64,000 nt of DNA from Microbacterium thalassium (lineage in GTDB: Bacteria; Actinomycetota; Actinomycetes; Actinomycetales; Microbacteriaceae), in contig NZ_JACHML010000001.1 in NCBI RefSeq assembly GCF_014208045.1, positions 1,984,001 to 2,048,000 of the forward strand, read 5' to 3'. Below the pieces are notes generated by a model that saw only the letters and a program-made list of their open reading frames with translations, did not search any database and was not told the DNA's origin. Made by a program: the position numbers and the translations under genes. Within the stretch, counting starts at the first letter, position 1, and each line of letters begins with the position of its first letter. Shown in pieces: positions 27,266 through 36,688 of this stretch.

Positions 27266-28186
27266 GTGACCACGACTCCGCGCCTGTGGGCGGTCGTCGG
27301 CGCCACGGGCACGGGCAAGACCGCGCTGTCGCTCGACCTCGCCGAGGCACTCGCCGCGCGCGGCCGGCCGGCCGAGATCGTCAACGCCGACGCCATGCAG
27401 CTGTACCGCGGCATGGACATCGGGACGGCGAAGCTGCCGGTCGACGAGCGCCGCGGCATCCCGCACCATCTGTTCGACGTGCTGGACGTGACCGACGACG
27501 CCGCGGTCGCCTGGTACCAGGCCACTGCCCGCCGCGCGATCGACGAGATCCACGCGCGCGGCGCGGATGCGATCCTCGTCGGCGGCTCGGGGCTGTACGT
27601 GTCGAGCGTGCTGTTCGACTTCCGCTTCCCGCCGCGGGACGAAGGCGTCCGCGCGCGCCTGGAGGCCGAGCTCGAGGCGGAGGGGCCCGGCGTGATGTTC
27701 GCGCGGCTGCGCGAGGCCGACCCGGTGACCGCCGAGCGCGTGGACCCTCGCAACGGGCGGCGCATCGTGCGCGCGCTGGAGGTGCTCGAGCTCGGCGAGC
27801 GCACGCACGGCGCCGCGCTTCCCGATGAGCCCGTGCTGTGGCGCGAGCCGACGACGATCATCGGCGTCGCGGTTCCGCGTGAGGAGCTCGTGGCGCGCCT
27901 GGATGCGCGGGTCGAGGGGATGTGGCGCGACGGGCTCCTGAACGAGGTGGAGCGGCTCCGCGAGTCCGGTCTCGAGGACGGCGTGACCGCGCGTCGTGCG
28001 ATCGGCTACGCGCAGGCGCTGGCCGAGCTCGCGGGCGAGCAGACCGAGGCCGAGGCGATCGCCGAGACCCAGGCGCTGACGCGTCGCTACGCCCGCCGCC
28101 AGGTGTCGTGGTTCAAGCGGTATCCCGAGATCACGTGGATTGACCCTGGGACGGATGCCTCCGCCCTGGCAGACTCAGCGGCATGA
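27266..28186 (+). CDS. miaA: tRNA dimethylallyltransferase
   Basis: Transfers the dimethylallyl group from its diphosphate to A37 of tRNAs, giving the substrate for MiaB. The 306-aa protein shows the P-loop [11 protein letters not shown] near 13-23, [20 protein letters not shown], and [12 protein letters not shown] 27266 is the start. Its stop overlaps the acetyltransferase ATG by 4 bp. Confidence 0.96.
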   Translation: MTTTPRLWAVVGATGTGKTALSLDLAEALAARGRPAEIVNADAMQLYRGMDIGTAKLPVDERRGIPHHLFDVLDVTDDAAVAWYQATARRAIDEIHARGADAILVGGSGLYVSSVLFDFRFPPRDEGVRARLEAELEAEGPGVMFARLREADPVTAERVDPRNGRRIVRALEVLELGERTHGAALPDEPVLWREPTTIIGVAVPREELVARLDARVEGMWRDGLLNEVERLRESGLEDGVTARRAIGYAQALAELAGEQTEAEAIAETQALTRRYARRQVSWFKRYPEITWIDPGTDASALADSAA

Positions 28187-28605
28187 CCGTCGACATCCGC
28201 ACCTTCCAGATCGCCGACACCGAGGCCGTCATCGCGCTGTGGCAGGCCACCGGGCTGACCCGTCCGTGGAACAACCCGCACCAGGACATCCGGCGCAAGC
28301 TCGCCGTGCACCCCGAGCTGTTCCTCGTCGCCGTCGACGCCGGCGAAGTCGTCGGCTCGGTGATGGCCGGCTACGACGGGCACCGCGGCTGGATCTACTA
28401 CCTCGCCAGCGACCCCGCTCGCCGGGGGCAGGGGATCGCCCGTGCTCTCGTCGAAGAGGCCGAGGAGCGGCTGCTCGACATGGGCTGCCCCAAGGTGAAC
28501 CTGATGGTGCGTCCCGAGAACGGCGTCGCACAGGGGTTCTACGAGTCGCTCGGCTACGAGCACTTCGAGACGTGGGCGACCGGCAAGCGCCTCATCGCCG
28601 ACTGA
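28183..28605 (+). CDS. YpeA-like GNAT acetyltransferase
   Basis: A 140-aa acetyltransferase closely resembling E. coli YpeA in layout: [32 protein letters not shown], the acetyl-CoA motif [34 protein letters not shown] and ESLGYEHFE. The substrate is not known. It overlaps miaA by ATGA, so it is translationally coupled in the miaA unit. Confidence 0.9.
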   Translation: MTVDIRTFQIADTEAVIALWQATGLTRPWNNPHQDIRRKLAVHPELFLVAVDAGEVVGSVMAGYDGHRGWIYYLASDPARRGQGIARALVEEAEERLLDMGCPKVNLMVRPENGVAQGFYESLGYEHFETWATGKRLIAD

Positions 28606-28646
28606 AGCCGGCCCGGAGGGCGGCGTTCACGCCCGCCGGCGCACCG

Positions 28647-28652
28647 TAGGCT
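28647..28652 (+). promoter_or_regulatory. -10 element, predicted leaderless dapF mRNA
   Basis: TAGGCT with a 7-nt gap to ATG 28660. Confidence 0.5.
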
Positions 28653-28659
28653 GGACGGC

Positions 28660-29532
28660 ATGGCGCGCACCGTCCCCTTCACCAAAGGCCACGGCACCGG
28701 GAACGACTTCGTGATCGTCCCCGACACGGACGGGGAGCTGGACCTCACCGCCGACCACGTCGCGATCCTGTGCGACCGGCGCTTCGGCATCGGCGGTGAC
28801 GGCATCCTGCGGGTCGTCCGCTCGCGCGACATCGACGCCGGAGCTGCGGCGGCCGCGGCCGGCGCCGAGTGGTTCATGGACTACCGCAACGCCGACGGCT
28901 CGATCGCCGAGATGTGCGGCAACGGCGTGCGCGTCTTCGCGCGCTACCTCGTCGACGCGGGACTCGCGCAGTTCGGCGACGAGCCGCTGAAGATCGGCAC
29001 GCGCGCGGGCGTCAAGACGGTGACCCCCAGCGACCTCGGGTTCGAGGTCGACCTCGGCGCTTGGCGCATCGACCCGGGCGATGTGCTCGTGCGCGCCCGC
29101 GGGATCGGCGCTCCGCGCCCGGGCATGTCGATCGACCTCGGCAACCCGCACGTCGTCGTGGCGCTGCCCGACGAGCGGGAGCTCGAGACGCTCGACCTCA
29201 CGGCCCTGCCGCAGCTGCACCCCGAGCCCGAACACGGCGCGAACGTGGAATTCGTGGTGCCGGCCGATCCGCTCGTGCGCGACGGCGTCGGCTCGATCCG
29301 CATGCGGGTCTTCGAGCGCGGCGTGGGCGAGACGCTCTCGTGCGGCACCGGGGTCGCGGCAGCCGCCCTCGCCGTTCGCGAGTGGGCGGGGCCGGCTGCG
29401 CCCACGCACTGGCGCGTCGACGTCCCCGGCGGAACGCTGGGCGTGCGCATGGTGGAGGTCGACGGCGAGCAGCACGTGCTGCTGTCGGGGCCGGCGACCC
29501 TCGTCTACTCGGGGCAGGTCACGCTCGCCTGA
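28660..29532 (+). CDS. dapF: Diaminopimelate epimerase
   Basis: PLP-independent racemisation of LL- to meso-diaminopimelate, for lysine and peptidoglycan. The 290-aa protein contains [11 protein letters not shown] at the N-terminus and the catalytic cysteine pair: Cys86 in [10 protein letters not shown] and Cys228 in [10 protein letters not shown]. It converges on the methyltransferase gene with 6 bp between stops. It is the third dap gene in this window, each in a separate unit. Confidence 0.96.
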   Translation: MARTVPFTKGHGTGNDFVIVPDTDGELDLTADHVAILCDRRFGIGGDGILRVVRSRDIDAGAAAAAAGAEWFMDYRNADGSIAEMCGNGVRVFARYLVDAGLAQFGDEPLKIGTRAGVKTVTPSDLGFEVDLGAWRIDPGDVLVRARGIGAPRPGMSIDLGNPHVVVALPDERELETLDLTALPQLHPEPEHGANVEFVVPADPLVRDGVGSIRMRVFERGVGETLSCGTGVAAAALAVREWAGPAAPTHWRVDVPGGTLGVRMVEVDGEQHVLLSGPATLVYSGQVTLA

Positions 29533-29538
29533 GCGAAC

Positions 29539-30180
29539 TCAGGGCAGGACGATCGGCCTCGTCGGGGGAGACCCGTGGCGGCGGATCTTCAGCACGCGGA
29601 AGCCGCGCCCGGTGGCCGCGCGATAGACGCTGTAGCCGTCGTCGAACGTCGCCGTCAGCCACCGCTGCAGCGAGTCCGAGCCGAGGTTGCGGGCCACGAC
29701 GAGCCACGCGTCGGAGCGCTCGTCCAGTCGCGGGATCCAGGTCTCGAGCAGCTCGTGCAGCATGTCCTTGCCGACGCGGATCGGCGGGTTCGAGCGGATC
29801 GTGCGGAACGACACATGCTCGGGGACCTCGTCGGGCGTGACGGCGTTGATGTTGTCGAGGCCGAGGTCGGCGGCGTTGCGGCGCACCAGGTCGAGCGCCC
29901 GCTCGTTGACGTCGACGGCCCAGATCGTCGCGTGCGGGGAGTCCATCGCGAGGCTCAGCGAAATGGGACCCCAGCCGCAGCCGAGGTCGAGGAAGTGGCC
30001 GCCGGCCGGCGGGGGAGGCGTGTGCGCCAGGAGCACGGCGGTTCCGGTGTCGAGGTGGTCGGGACTGAACACGCCCGCGGCGGTCGTCACCTCGACGTCA
30101 CGACCGGCCAGTGACACCCGGATGCGGCGGAGGTTCTCGGCGCTGGCGGGCGACGCGCTGAAATAGTGGTCGCTCCCCAT
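29539..30180 (-). CDS. RsmC/RlmG-like SAM methyltransferase
   Basis: A 213-aa class I methyltransferase of the MTS family. The SAM motif is FLDLGCGWGPISL (about 63-75), the acidic residue of motif II is in AVDVNERA, and the catalytic SNPPIR motif fits N2-guanine rRNA methyltransferases. Homologues modify 16S or 23S rRNA guanines; the actual site here is unknown. It is transcribed away from hflX. Confidence 0.9.
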   Translation of the reverse strand: MGSDHYFSASPASAENLRRIRVSLAGRDVEVTTAAGVFSPDHLDTGTAVLLAHTPPPPAGGHFLDLGCGWGPISLSLAMDSPHATIWAVDVNERALDLVRRNAADLGLDNINAVTPDEVPEHVSFRTIRSNPPIRVGKDMLHELLETWIPRLDERSDAWLVVARNLGSDSLQRWLTATFDDGYSVYRAATGRGFRVLKIRRHGSPPTRPIVLP

Positions 30181-30221
30181 GGCTGACGAGCGTAGCGGAG
30201 GTCACCCCACGTGCGGGAGCG

Positions 30222-30227
30222 TAGAAT
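30222..30227 (+). promoter_or_regulatory. -10 element upstream of hflX
   Basis: TAGAAT, about 58 nt before ATG 30285, giving a leader of about 50 nt. An in-frame ATG at 30234, 6 nt after the hexamer, would give a leaderless start with a 17-residue extension, so both start sites are possible. Confidence 0.5.
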
Positions 30228-30284
30228 CGACGGATGCCCGCGTGTGCGGCATCCGCGCCGCACGCACGTCGTCGAAAGGACTTC

Positions 30285-31811
30285 ATGACCGACACCACCT
30301 CCACCCCGAGCACCGACGAGACGCCGGTCGACCCGGTGGATCCGGTGGATCGCGTGCTGTCGCACGCGGAGGCGCGGTCGGGGGTGCGCGTGTTCGGGTC
30401 GGCGCAGGCGCTGCAGGATGTGACCACGGCACGCGGCGGCGACACCGACGGCGATCAGTGGGATCGCGAGGAGCGCGCGGCGCTGCGGCGCGTGCCGGGG
30501 CTGTCGACCGAGCTCGAGGACGTCACCGAGGTCGAGTACCGCCAGCTGCGCCTGGAGAACGTCGTCCTGGTGGGCGTGCATCCGCAGGGCGAACAGGAGG
30601 ATGCCGAGAACTCGCTGCGCGAGCTCGCCGCCCTCGCCGAGACCGCGGGCGCGGTCGTGCTCGACGGTGTGCTGCAGCGACGTCCGCACCCGGACCCCGC
30701 GACGTACGTCGGCCGCGGCAAGGCCGAGGAGCTGCGCGACGTGGTCGCCGCCGTCGGCGCCGACACCGTCATCGCCGACACCGAACTCGCCCCGAGCCAG
30801 CGACGCGCGCTCGAGGACGTCGTCAAGGTCAAGGTCATCGACCGCACGACGGTGATCCTCGACATCTTCAGCCAGCACGCCAAGAGCCGCGAGGGCAAGG
30901 CGCAGGTCGAGCTCGCGCAGCTGGAGTATCTCCTCCCGCGCCTGCGCGGCTGGGGCGACTCGATGTCGCGTCAGGCCGGCGGCCAGGTGGGCGCCGGCGG
31001 CGCCGGCATGGGCTCGCGCGGACCCGGTGAGACGAAGATCGAGCTGGACCGGCGTCGCATCCGCACCCGCATGGCGCAGCTGCGTCGGCAGATCAAGGAC
31101 TTCGGGCCGGCGCGCGAGGCCAAGCGCGCCGAGCGCAAGCGCAACACGATCCCGTCGGTCGCGATCGCCGGCTACACCAACGCCGGCAAGTCGAGTCTGC
31201 TCAACCGCCTCACCAGCGCCGGCGTCCTCGTCGAGAACGCGCTGTTCGCGACGCTCGACGCGACCGTGCGCCGCAGCCAGACCGAGGACGGACGGGTCTA
31301 CACGCTCACCGACACCGTCGGGTTCGTCCGCAATCTCCCGCACCAGCTCGTCGAGGCGTTCCGCTCGACGCTGGAGGAGGTGGCGGATGCCGACGTGATC
31401 GTCCACGTGGTGGACGGCTCGCACCCCGACCCCGCCGCGCAGCTGTCGACCGTGCGCGACGTGATCGGCGATGTGGGCGCGCGCGACATCCCCGAGATCG
31501 TGGTCTTCAACAAGGCCGATCTGATCGACCCCGACACGCGGCTCGTGCTGCGCGGGCTCGAGCCCGACGCGGTGTTCGTCTCCTCCCGGACCGGTGAGGG
31601 CGTGGTCGACCTGCGCGCCGTGGTCGAGGACCGCCTGCCGCTGCCGGCGGTCGAGGTGCGCGCGCTCATCCCGTACCACCGCGGCGACCTGGTGTCGGCG
31701 ATCCACGAGCAGGGCATCATCGTCACCCAGGCGCATGAGGAGGGCGGCACCGCGGTGCACGCCCACGTGTCGGCGTACCTGGCCGCCAAGCTCGCCGACT
31801 ACCTGGTCTGA
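30285..31811 (+). CDS. hflX: GTPase HflX
   Basis: Ribosome-associated GTPase that splits stalled or heat-stressed 70S particles. The 508-aa protein has the N-terminal HflX domain (RPHPDPATYVGRGKAEEL, LAPSQRRALE), a Gly-rich linker GGQVGAGGAGMGSRGPGET, and the GTPase with Walker A GYTNAGKSSLL, DTVGFV and NKADL. ATG 30285 is preferred for its AAAGGA site 4 nt upstream. The N-terminal region contains a threefold Pro-Val-Asp repeat encoded at 30324-30350. Frequently found downstream of miaA/dapF. Confidence 0.94.
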   Translation: MTDTTSTPSTDETPVDPVDPVDRVLSHAEARSGVRVFGSAQALQDVTTARGGDTDGDQWDREERAALRRVPGLSTELEDVTEVEYRQLRLENVVLVGVHPQGEQEDAENSLRELAALAETAGAVVLDGVLQRRPHPDPATYVGRGKAEELRDVVAAVGADTVIADTELAPSQRRALEDVVKVKVIDRTTVILDIFSQHAKSREGKAQVELAQLEYLLPRLRGWGDSMSRQAGGQVGAGGAGMGSRGPGETKIELDRRRIRTRMAQLRRQIKDFGPAREAKRAERKRNTIPSVAIAGYTNAGKSSLLNRLTSAGVLVENALFATLDATVRRSQTEDGRVYTLTDTVGFVRNLPHQLVEAFRSTLEEVADADVIVHVVDGSHPDPAAQLSTVRDVIGDVGARDIPEIVVFNKADLIDPDTRLVLRGLEPDAVFVSSRTGEGVVDLRAVVEDRLPLPAVEVRALIPYHRGDLVSAIHEQGIIVTQAHEEGGTAVHAHVSAYLAAKLADYLV

Positions 31812-31818
31812 GCCCGGC

Positions 31819-33729
31819 TCACTCCAGCGTCAGAGCCGGCACCTCCGCGGGCTCGAACCCGAGGATCTGGCCGAAGAACGACAGCTCGGCCTCGAGTGTC
31901 GCCACGACCGTCTCGGCGCGCCGGAAGCCGTGCCCCTCGCCCTCGAACGCCAGGTAGGCGTGCGGGATGCCGGCGGCGGCGAGGGCGTCGCGCACGCGCT
32001 CGGACTGCGACGGCGGCACCACCGCGTCCTCGAGTCCCTGCTCGATCAGCAGCGGGGTGGACAGCCGCTTGAGGCGGTTCAGCGGCGACCGCTCGATGTA
32101 GACATGGGCGGATGCGGGCATCGGCCCGACCATGCTGTCGAGGTACCGCGACTCGAAGTCATGGGTGTCCTCCAGCAGCGAGCGCAGATCCGCGACGCCG
32201 TAGCGGCTCACGCCCGCGGCGAAGACGTCCGACGCGACGAGCGAGCACAGCACCGTCCAACCGCCCGCCGAGCCGCCCGCGATCGCGATGCGGGCCGGGT
32301 CGGCGTGACCGGCCGCGGCGAGTCCCCGGGCGGCGGCGATGACGTCCTCGACGTCCACGACGCCCCACTCGCCGAGCAGCCGCTCGCGGTAGTCGCGTCC
32401 GTACCCGGTCGACCCGCCGTAGTTGACGTCGAGCACGCCGATGCCGCGGCTGGTGAGGTACGCGATCTTGGCGCTGGCCGCGCCGCCGACGTGCGTGGTC
32501 GGGCCGCCGTGGACGAACACCACGTACGGGGGCAGCTCACCCTCGGGGGCCTGTGCCTCGGGATTCGTGGGCGGATAGCGGAACGCGTGCACCGGTCCGC
32601 GCGGGCCCGAGTAGGTGACGGCCTCGGGCCGTGCCATCCACTCGGCGCCCCACGGGCTCTCGCCCCCGCGCACGGGCGTCGTGGCCGGATCGGCGTCGAC
32701 GTCGACGAGCCACAGCCCGCCGGGGCGGTCGAGGCCGGCGCCGGTGACGAGCGCCCTGGTGCCCTGGACGTCCTCGACGTTCAGCCCCGCCGACAGCGGC
32801 GTGTCGATCGTGCGCTCGCCGTCGGTCGACGGGTCGAGGACGACGAGCCGGTCGGCTCCGTTCGTGCGGACGGCGAGGATCCTGCCGTCGGCCAGGCGCG
32901 CGTACCACCGCAGCCCCAGCACCCACAGGGGGCCGCCGGTGTCGGCGTCGGCGGCGGCGACCGCATGACGGTCGAGTCCCGCCGACAGGCGGACGCTCCA
33001 CACGTTCCACCGTCCGGTCGGGTCGTCCAGGTAGACGAGCTCGTCGGGGCCGAGCCATGTCGGCTGCAGCGGCGCCGTCTCGCCGCCGGCGATGGCGGTC
33101 CACTCGGCGACGGTCCCGTCCACGATGCGTCCGATGCGCAGCTCGGTGCGGTCCCACGGCATCGCGGGGTGGTCCCACGCGATCCACGCGAGGTGCGTGC
33201 CGCCGGGGGAGAGCGCCGGCTGGGCGAGGAAGTCGCTGTCCGAGACCAGGTGCTCGGCTCCCGTGCCGTCGAAGGCGATCGTCACGATGTCTCGCGCCGG
33301 GACGCGGGCGTCGCCGTGCTGCTCGCGCACCGCGAGCAGCGTGCCGTGCTGGTATGTCAGCCCGCCGTAGCGCGTGTCGCCGGCTTCGGGCGTGAGGGGC
33401 CAGGGTGCGCCGCCGGGCTCGAGCGCCCACACGCGCTGATCGGCCTTCTCGACGAACACCAGCGTGCCGTCCGCGGTCGTGGTCCACGCCCCGCCGCCGT
33501 ACTCGTGGACGCCCGAGCGCGCGTTCCAGGGAGCGGGGAGGACGTCCTCGATGCCGCCGGATGCGGTCAGGCGGCGCACCGCCGTCCGCCCGCCCTCGTC
33601 GGGGACGGTCTCGCCCCACCACACCTCGTCACCGACGAAGCGCGCTCCCTCGACACGGCCCGACGCGACGGCGACGTCGGCGGCGGAGAGAGGGGACGGC
33701 CAGGATCCGAACGGCAGCACCTGCGACAT
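31819..33729 (-). CDS. S9 family prolyl oligopeptidase-like peptidase
   Basis: A 636-aa serine peptidase with an N-terminal beta-propeller (about 1-370) and a C-terminal alpha/beta hydrolase domain (about 390-630). The nucleophile lies in IAGGSAGGWTVL, the Asp is expected near LIEQGLEDAVVPP, and the His is in FEGEGHGFRR. VFVHGGPTTHVGG marks the oxyanion region. No signal peptide, so it probably acts in the cytosol on short peptides. Convergent with hflX, 7 bp apart. Confidence 0.9.
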   Translation of the reverse strand: MSQVLPFGSWPSPLSAADVAVASGRVEGARFVGDEVWWGETVPDEGGRTAVRRLTASGGIEDVLPAPWNARSGVHEYGGGAWTTTADGTLVFVEKADQRVWALEPGGAPWPLTPEAGDTRYGGLTYQHGTLLAVREQHGDARVPARDIVTIAFDGTGAEHLVSDSDFLAQPALSPGGTHLAWIAWDHPAMPWDRTELRIGRIVDGTVAEWTAIAGGETAPLQPTWLGPDELVYLDDPTGRWNVWSVRLSAGLDRHAVAAADADTGGPLWVLGLRWYARLADGRILAVRTNGADRLVVLDPSTDGERTIDTPLSAGLNVEDVQGTRALVTGAGLDRPGGLWLVDVDADPATTPVRGGESPWGAEWMARPEAVTYSGPRGPVHAFRYPPTNPEAQAPEGELPPYVVFVHGGPTTHVGGAASAKIAYLTSRGIGVLDVNYGGSTGYGRDYRERLLGEWGVVDVEDVIAAARGLAAAGHADPARIAIAGGSAGGWTVLCSLVASDVFAAGVSRYGVADLRSLLEDTHDFESRYLDSMVGPMPASAHVYIERSPLNRLKRLSTPLLIEQGLEDAVVPPSQSERVRDALAAAGIPHAYLAFEGEGHGFRRAETVVATLEAELSFFGQILGFEPAEVPALTLE

Positions 33730-33735
33730 GCCTCC

Positions 33736-33741
33736 ACGCTA
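33736..33741 (-). promoter_or_regulatory. -10 element, predicted leaderless peptidase mRNA
   Basis: TAGCGT on the minus strand with a 6-nt gap to ATG 33729. Confidence 0.5.
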
Positions 33742-33805
33742 CGCCTCGCACGGTGCTCGACGTGTCGCGCGGCATCGGCCTGGTGCCGGCCGAGCGCGTG
33801 GCGGC

Positions 33806-35191
33806 CTATGGTGCGTCGACGGTCGCCGGCTCCTCCTCAGCGGGGGTCGGTGTCTCGGCGGCCTCGATCCCGTCGTCGGGATGCTTCTGCAGCAGGACGG
33901 CGGCGAGCCACACGACCAGCGCCAGGATGACGGTCAGGACGATGTCGCCGATCGACAGCGGACGAAGGGCGAACAGCAGCACGATCGCGAGGACGAGGAT
34001 CACGACCCGCACGAGTACGCGCTGCGTGTAGAGCCAGTCGCCGAAGGAACCGGTGTTCATGCCGCGGGTGCGCAGCGACCGGCGCGCGCTGGTCGTGAGC
34101 GAGTCGGAGAATCCCCGAGCGCGCCGGGCGGATGCCGATCGCCCACCCAGCCACGCGGCGACGATGATGACGATGCCGAGGAACGTGAAGACCACGGCCG
34201 TGTCGCGCATGGCCCCGACGACCGTGTAGTAGATGGCGTCGAGCGTCCGCGTGGGGACGCCGAGCGCGGGTGCATTGAGCCCGAGGACGGCGCCGGCGGC
34301 GGTGAGGGCGATCGCCAGCGTCGCCGCGCCGATGGTGAGCGCGATCCCGACGCCGAGCGTCGCGGTCGCCCGCCGGCGCGCGACGAGGATGCCGACCGCG
34401 ATGAGGCCGAGCGCGATGAACGGCAGCCACCACCCGACGGTGTCGGCGATGCTGTACACGGCGCCGACCAGCAGGAGCGCGTCGGACTGCACGATGACGA
34501 TGGTCGTGTCGATCGTCGGGATCATGCTCGCGATCCCGATCCCCTGATCCACCAGCCGCGTCTTGAGCTCGTCGATGATCGGCCCCAGCTGGATGCCGAG
34601 GGTTCCGGTGTCGTCGATGGTCACGGCGCCGGTGTCGTCTGCCGTCGCGGTGGCGACGAGCGCGCGGTGGCTCGCGACCAGAGCAGTCCGCCAGACCGTG
34701 GGGAAGACCTCGGATTCGACGATCCGGGTGACCCCGGCGTCGATGAGACTCTCCACCCCTGCGGCGGCCGGTGCGCGCAGCAGCCCCAGCGCCGTGATGG
34801 CGGCAGGAGGCAGATCGAGGCTCTGGAGGCCGTCGAACAGGTCGTCCGTGACGCCCTCGATGTCGAGCGAGTCGTTGATGGCGGTCGTGGCCTGGTCGAT
34901 CACGAGCGCCTGCACATCCGGATCGTCGGCCAGCGGAGCGAACGTCGCGACGAACGCGTCCTCGCTGACCAGCTGCGCTCGCGCCCACGTGCCCACGATC
35001 GAGACCGGGACGAGGATCCCCACCAGGACGATGCACACCGCCGAGATGAGGGCGCGCCACCAGCCGCTGCGCCGTGGCGCCTGTTCGGCCGCAGCGTGCT
35101 CGGGCGGTGGCGGGGTGGTCTCGCGGAGTCGGGCGTTCTCTTCGCGCAGCGCCTGCAGTTCGGCGCGCAGCTCATCGACCTCGGACGCCAT
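33806..35191 (-). CDS. Unrecognised multi-pass membrane protein with an N-terminal coiled coil
   Basis: A 461-aa protein I cannot assign to a named function. Residues 1-25 form a short charged coiled coil (VDELRAELQALREENARLRE), followed by a membrane segment (about 46-66), a large extracytoplasmic loop (about 70-235), then about four more membrane segments, a basic loop (GRSASARRARGFSDSL) and two last segments with an acidic tail. It is tandem with lexA on the same strand, 86 bp away, but has its own -10. The fold suggests an envelope protein with an external domain. Confidence 0.82.
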   Translation of the reverse strand: MASEVDELRAELQALREENARLRETTPPPPEHAAAEQAPRRSGWWRALISAVCIVLVGILVPVSIVGTWARAQLVSEDAFVATFAPLADDPDVQALVIDQATTAINDSLDIEGVTDDLFDGLQSLDLPPAAITALGLLRAPAAAGVESLIDAGVTRIVESEVFPTVWRTALVASHRALVATATADDTGAVTIDDTGTLGIQLGPIIDELKTRLVDQGIGIASMIPTIDTTIVIVQSDALLLVGAVYSIADTVGWWLPFIALGLIAVGILVARRRATATLGVGIALTIGAATLAIALTAAGAVLGLNAPALGVPTRTLDAIYYTVVGAMRDTAVVFTFLGIVIIVAAWLGGRSASARRARGFSDSLTTSARRSLRTRGMNTGSFGDWLYTQRVLVRVVILVLAIVLLFALRPLSIGDIVLTVILALVVWLAAVLLQKHPDDGIEAAETPTPAEEEPATVDAP

Positions 35192-35218
35192 CGGTCTCCC
35201 CTTCCGATCGTTGACGTC

Positions 35219-35224
35219 AGACTA
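35219..35224 (-). promoter_or_regulatory. -10 element for the membrane protein at 33806
   Basis: TAGTCT on the minus strand, about 27 nt before the ATG at 35191; a GGAAGGGGAG ribosome site lies between. Confidence 0.45.
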
Positions 35225-35277
35225 GCGGCGGGGCGGTGCGGCGCGCGGGCCCAACGTCCCGATTGTCCGAGCGGCCG

Positions 35278-35973
35278 TCAGACCGCGCGCAGCAGCGCCA
35301 CGACCTTCCCGAGCACGACGGCCTCGTCGCCGAGGATGGGCTCGAACGCGGAATTGCGCGGCAGCAGCCACGTGTGACCGTCGCGCTGGCGGAAGGTCTT
35401 GACCGTGGCCTCGCCGTCGAGCATCGCGGCGACGATGTCGCCGTTCTCGGCCGTCGGCTGCGATCGCACGACGACCCAGTCCCCGTCGCAGATCGCGGCG
35501 TCGATCATGGACTCGCCCGAGACCTTGAGCATGAACAGCTCGCCCTTGCCCACGAGCTGGCGGGGGAGCGGGAAGATCTCCTCGACCTGCTGGTCCGCCG
35601 TGATGGGGACGCCCGCGGCGATGCGGCCGACCAGCGGCACGAGGGCGGCATCGCCGAGCGCGGGGGCGGTGTCGGCGGGGTTCTCGGCTGCGGCCCCCGG
35701 CAGGTCGATCAGGACCTCCATCGCGCGCGTCTTGCCGGGGTCGCGGCGCAGGTAGCCGCTCAGCTCGAGCTGGTTCAGCTGGTGCGTGACGCTCGAGAGC
35801 GACTTGAGTCCGACCGCGTCGCCGATCTCGCGCATGCTCGGCGGGTAGCCGTGCCGGGAGATCGAGCGCTGGATGACCTCGAGGATCGCCAGCTGCTTGT
35901 CGCTCAGGCTCTTGCGGCGCCGCGTCTGCGGCTTGTCTGCCGGCGCCTTCTCGCGTCCGCTCGCCTCGCTCAT
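35278..35973 (-). CDS. lexA: LexA repressor
   Basis: SOS master repressor with self-cleaving peptidase domain. The 231-aa protein has a winged helix-turn-helix at about 20-85 ([34 protein letters not shown]), the Ala-Gly cleavage site in GRIAAGVPI, the catalytic Ser in KVSGESM and the Lys in EATVKTF. ATG 35973 has an AGGAG site. It is divergent from a LysM gene, as in mycobacteria and corynebacteria. It is expected to repress recA through the box at 21665 and probably itself. Confidence 0.96.
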   Translation of the reverse strand: MSEASGREKAPADKPQTRRRKSLSDKQLAILEVIQRSISRHGYPPSMREIGDAVGLKSLSSVTHQLNQLELSGYLRRDPGKTRAMEVLIDLPGAAAENPADTAPALGDAALVPLVGRIAAGVPITADQQVEEIFPLPRQLVGKGELFMLKVSGESMIDAAICDGDWVVVRSQPTAENGDIVAAMLDGEATVKTFRQRDGHTWLLPRNSAFEPILGDEAVVLGKVVALLRAV

Positions 35974-36044
35974 GTCGGCTCCTGTCTCGCTCCGTCTTCG
36001 GCAGCGGTCTTCGAATGTCGGAGGCCCGTGGTGGGCTGTCGCTA

Positions 36045-36062
36045 TCGAAACCGTATCCGGTT
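36045..36062. repeat. Inverted repeat upstream of lexA
   Basis: AACCG-TATC-CGGTT arms, within about 90 bp of the lexA start. It does not match the SOS consensus well. A minus-strand TACGGT hexamer within it could be a -10 element. Role uncertain. Confidence 0.3.
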
Positions 36063-36127
36063 CCTCGGGCATCCGCCCGGAGTGCGGCCCGCGTGTCGCT
36101 TCGAGAGAACGGAACGGGATCGACCGC

Positions 36128-36156
36128 TTGACACCCATGAACATCGAAGATAACTT
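36128..36156 (+). promoter_or_regulatory. Promoter of the LysM gene
   Basis: TTGACA (36128-36133), a 17-bp spacer, and TAACTT (36151-36156). This is the best sigma-70 type -35/-10 pair in the window. Its -10 overlaps the palindrome at 36144. Confidence 0.65.
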
Positions 36157-36159
36157 CGG
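36144..36159. promoter_or_regulatory. Candidate LexA operator between lexA and the LysM gene
   Basis: TCGAAGATAACTTCGG has perfect CGAAG/CTTCG arms. It begins with the same TCGAAGAT as the recA SOS box but departs from the TCGAAC-N4-GTTCGA consensus at three positions. Its place on the -10 element fits a repressor site. Confidence 0.5.
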
Positions 36160-36166
36160 AAGAGAG

Positions 36167-36206
36167 GTTCGCATCCGCCGTTCCCGGCCGATCGGCGGAT
36201 GCGAAC
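36167..36206 (+). repeat. Long hairpin in the LysM gene leader
   Basis: A perfect 14-bp stem (36167-36180 with 36193-36206) and a 12-nt loop, ending 11 nt before the ribosome site of the gene at 36233. Pairing can continue past a bulge. It may control translation or mRNA stability. Confidence 0.65.
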
Positions 36207-36232
36207 TCTTCCCCACCTGCACAGGAGGAGAA

Positions 36233-36631
36233 ATGACCGCGATCAGCTTCCCCACTCCCGTCGCACGTCGTCGCGCCCGGTTCGCGCCGCAGTTCGCGGA
36301 GTCGCCGCGCACCCGTCTGCGACTGACGCCGCGCGGCCGTCGTGTGCTGGCGGCCATCGCGGCGCTTCCGGCCGCCGTCGCGCTCTCGATCGCCGTGATC
36401 GGCGGCGGCGCGGCGCTCGCGAGTCGCGATGACGGCGCCGTCGCGGGAACCTTCGAGACGGTCACCGTCGATCCGGGCGAGTCCCTGTGGTCGATCGCGC
36501 AAGAGGTCGCGCCGATGGCCGACCCGCGCGACGTCGTCGATGCGATCTCGCGCCTCAACGCGCTCGACGGCGGCGTGCTGCGCGCGGGTCAGACGCTGGC
36601 GATCCCGCTGGAGTACTCGGCGGATCAGTGA
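36233..36631 (+). CDS. LysM protein divergent from lexA, likely SOS division inhibitor (YneA/DivS/ChiZ-like)
   Basis: A 132-aa membrane protein: basic cytosolic N-terminus (to about 40), one hydrophobic segment (about 41-62, [20 protein letters not shown]), and an external LysM domain (about 75-130, beginning [17 protein letters not shown]) that binds peptidoglycan. Its place opposite lexA matches Bacillus YneA, Corynebacterium DivS and Mycobacterium Rv2719c/ChiZ, which halt division after DNA damage. The start has an AGGAGGAG site. Function is inferred from architecture and synteny; no hydrolase motif is apparent. Confidence 0.85.
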   Translation: MTAISFPTPVARRRARFAPQFAESPRTRLRLTPRGRRVLAAIAALPAAVALSIAVIGGGAALASRDDGAVAGTFETVTVDPGESLWSIAQEVAPMADPRDVVDAISRLNALDGGVLRAGQTLAIPLEYSADQ

Positions 36632-36676
36632 GCGCGACGCATCGTCACCTGACGGTCCGTGCGCATCGCGCGGTCG

Positions 36677-36682
36677 TACGAT
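36677..36682 (+). promoter_or_regulatory. -10 element, predicted leaderless hisC mRNA
   Basis: TACGAT with a 6-nt gap to ATG 36689; it excludes the in-frame upstream start at 36659. Confidence 0.5.
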
Positions 36683-36688
36683 GACGGG

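Noticed and set aside
30324..30350. Tandem Pro-Val-Asp repeat in hflX as a phase-variable tract
   Set aside because: The unit is 9 bp, so copy changes stay in frame, and only three copies are present.
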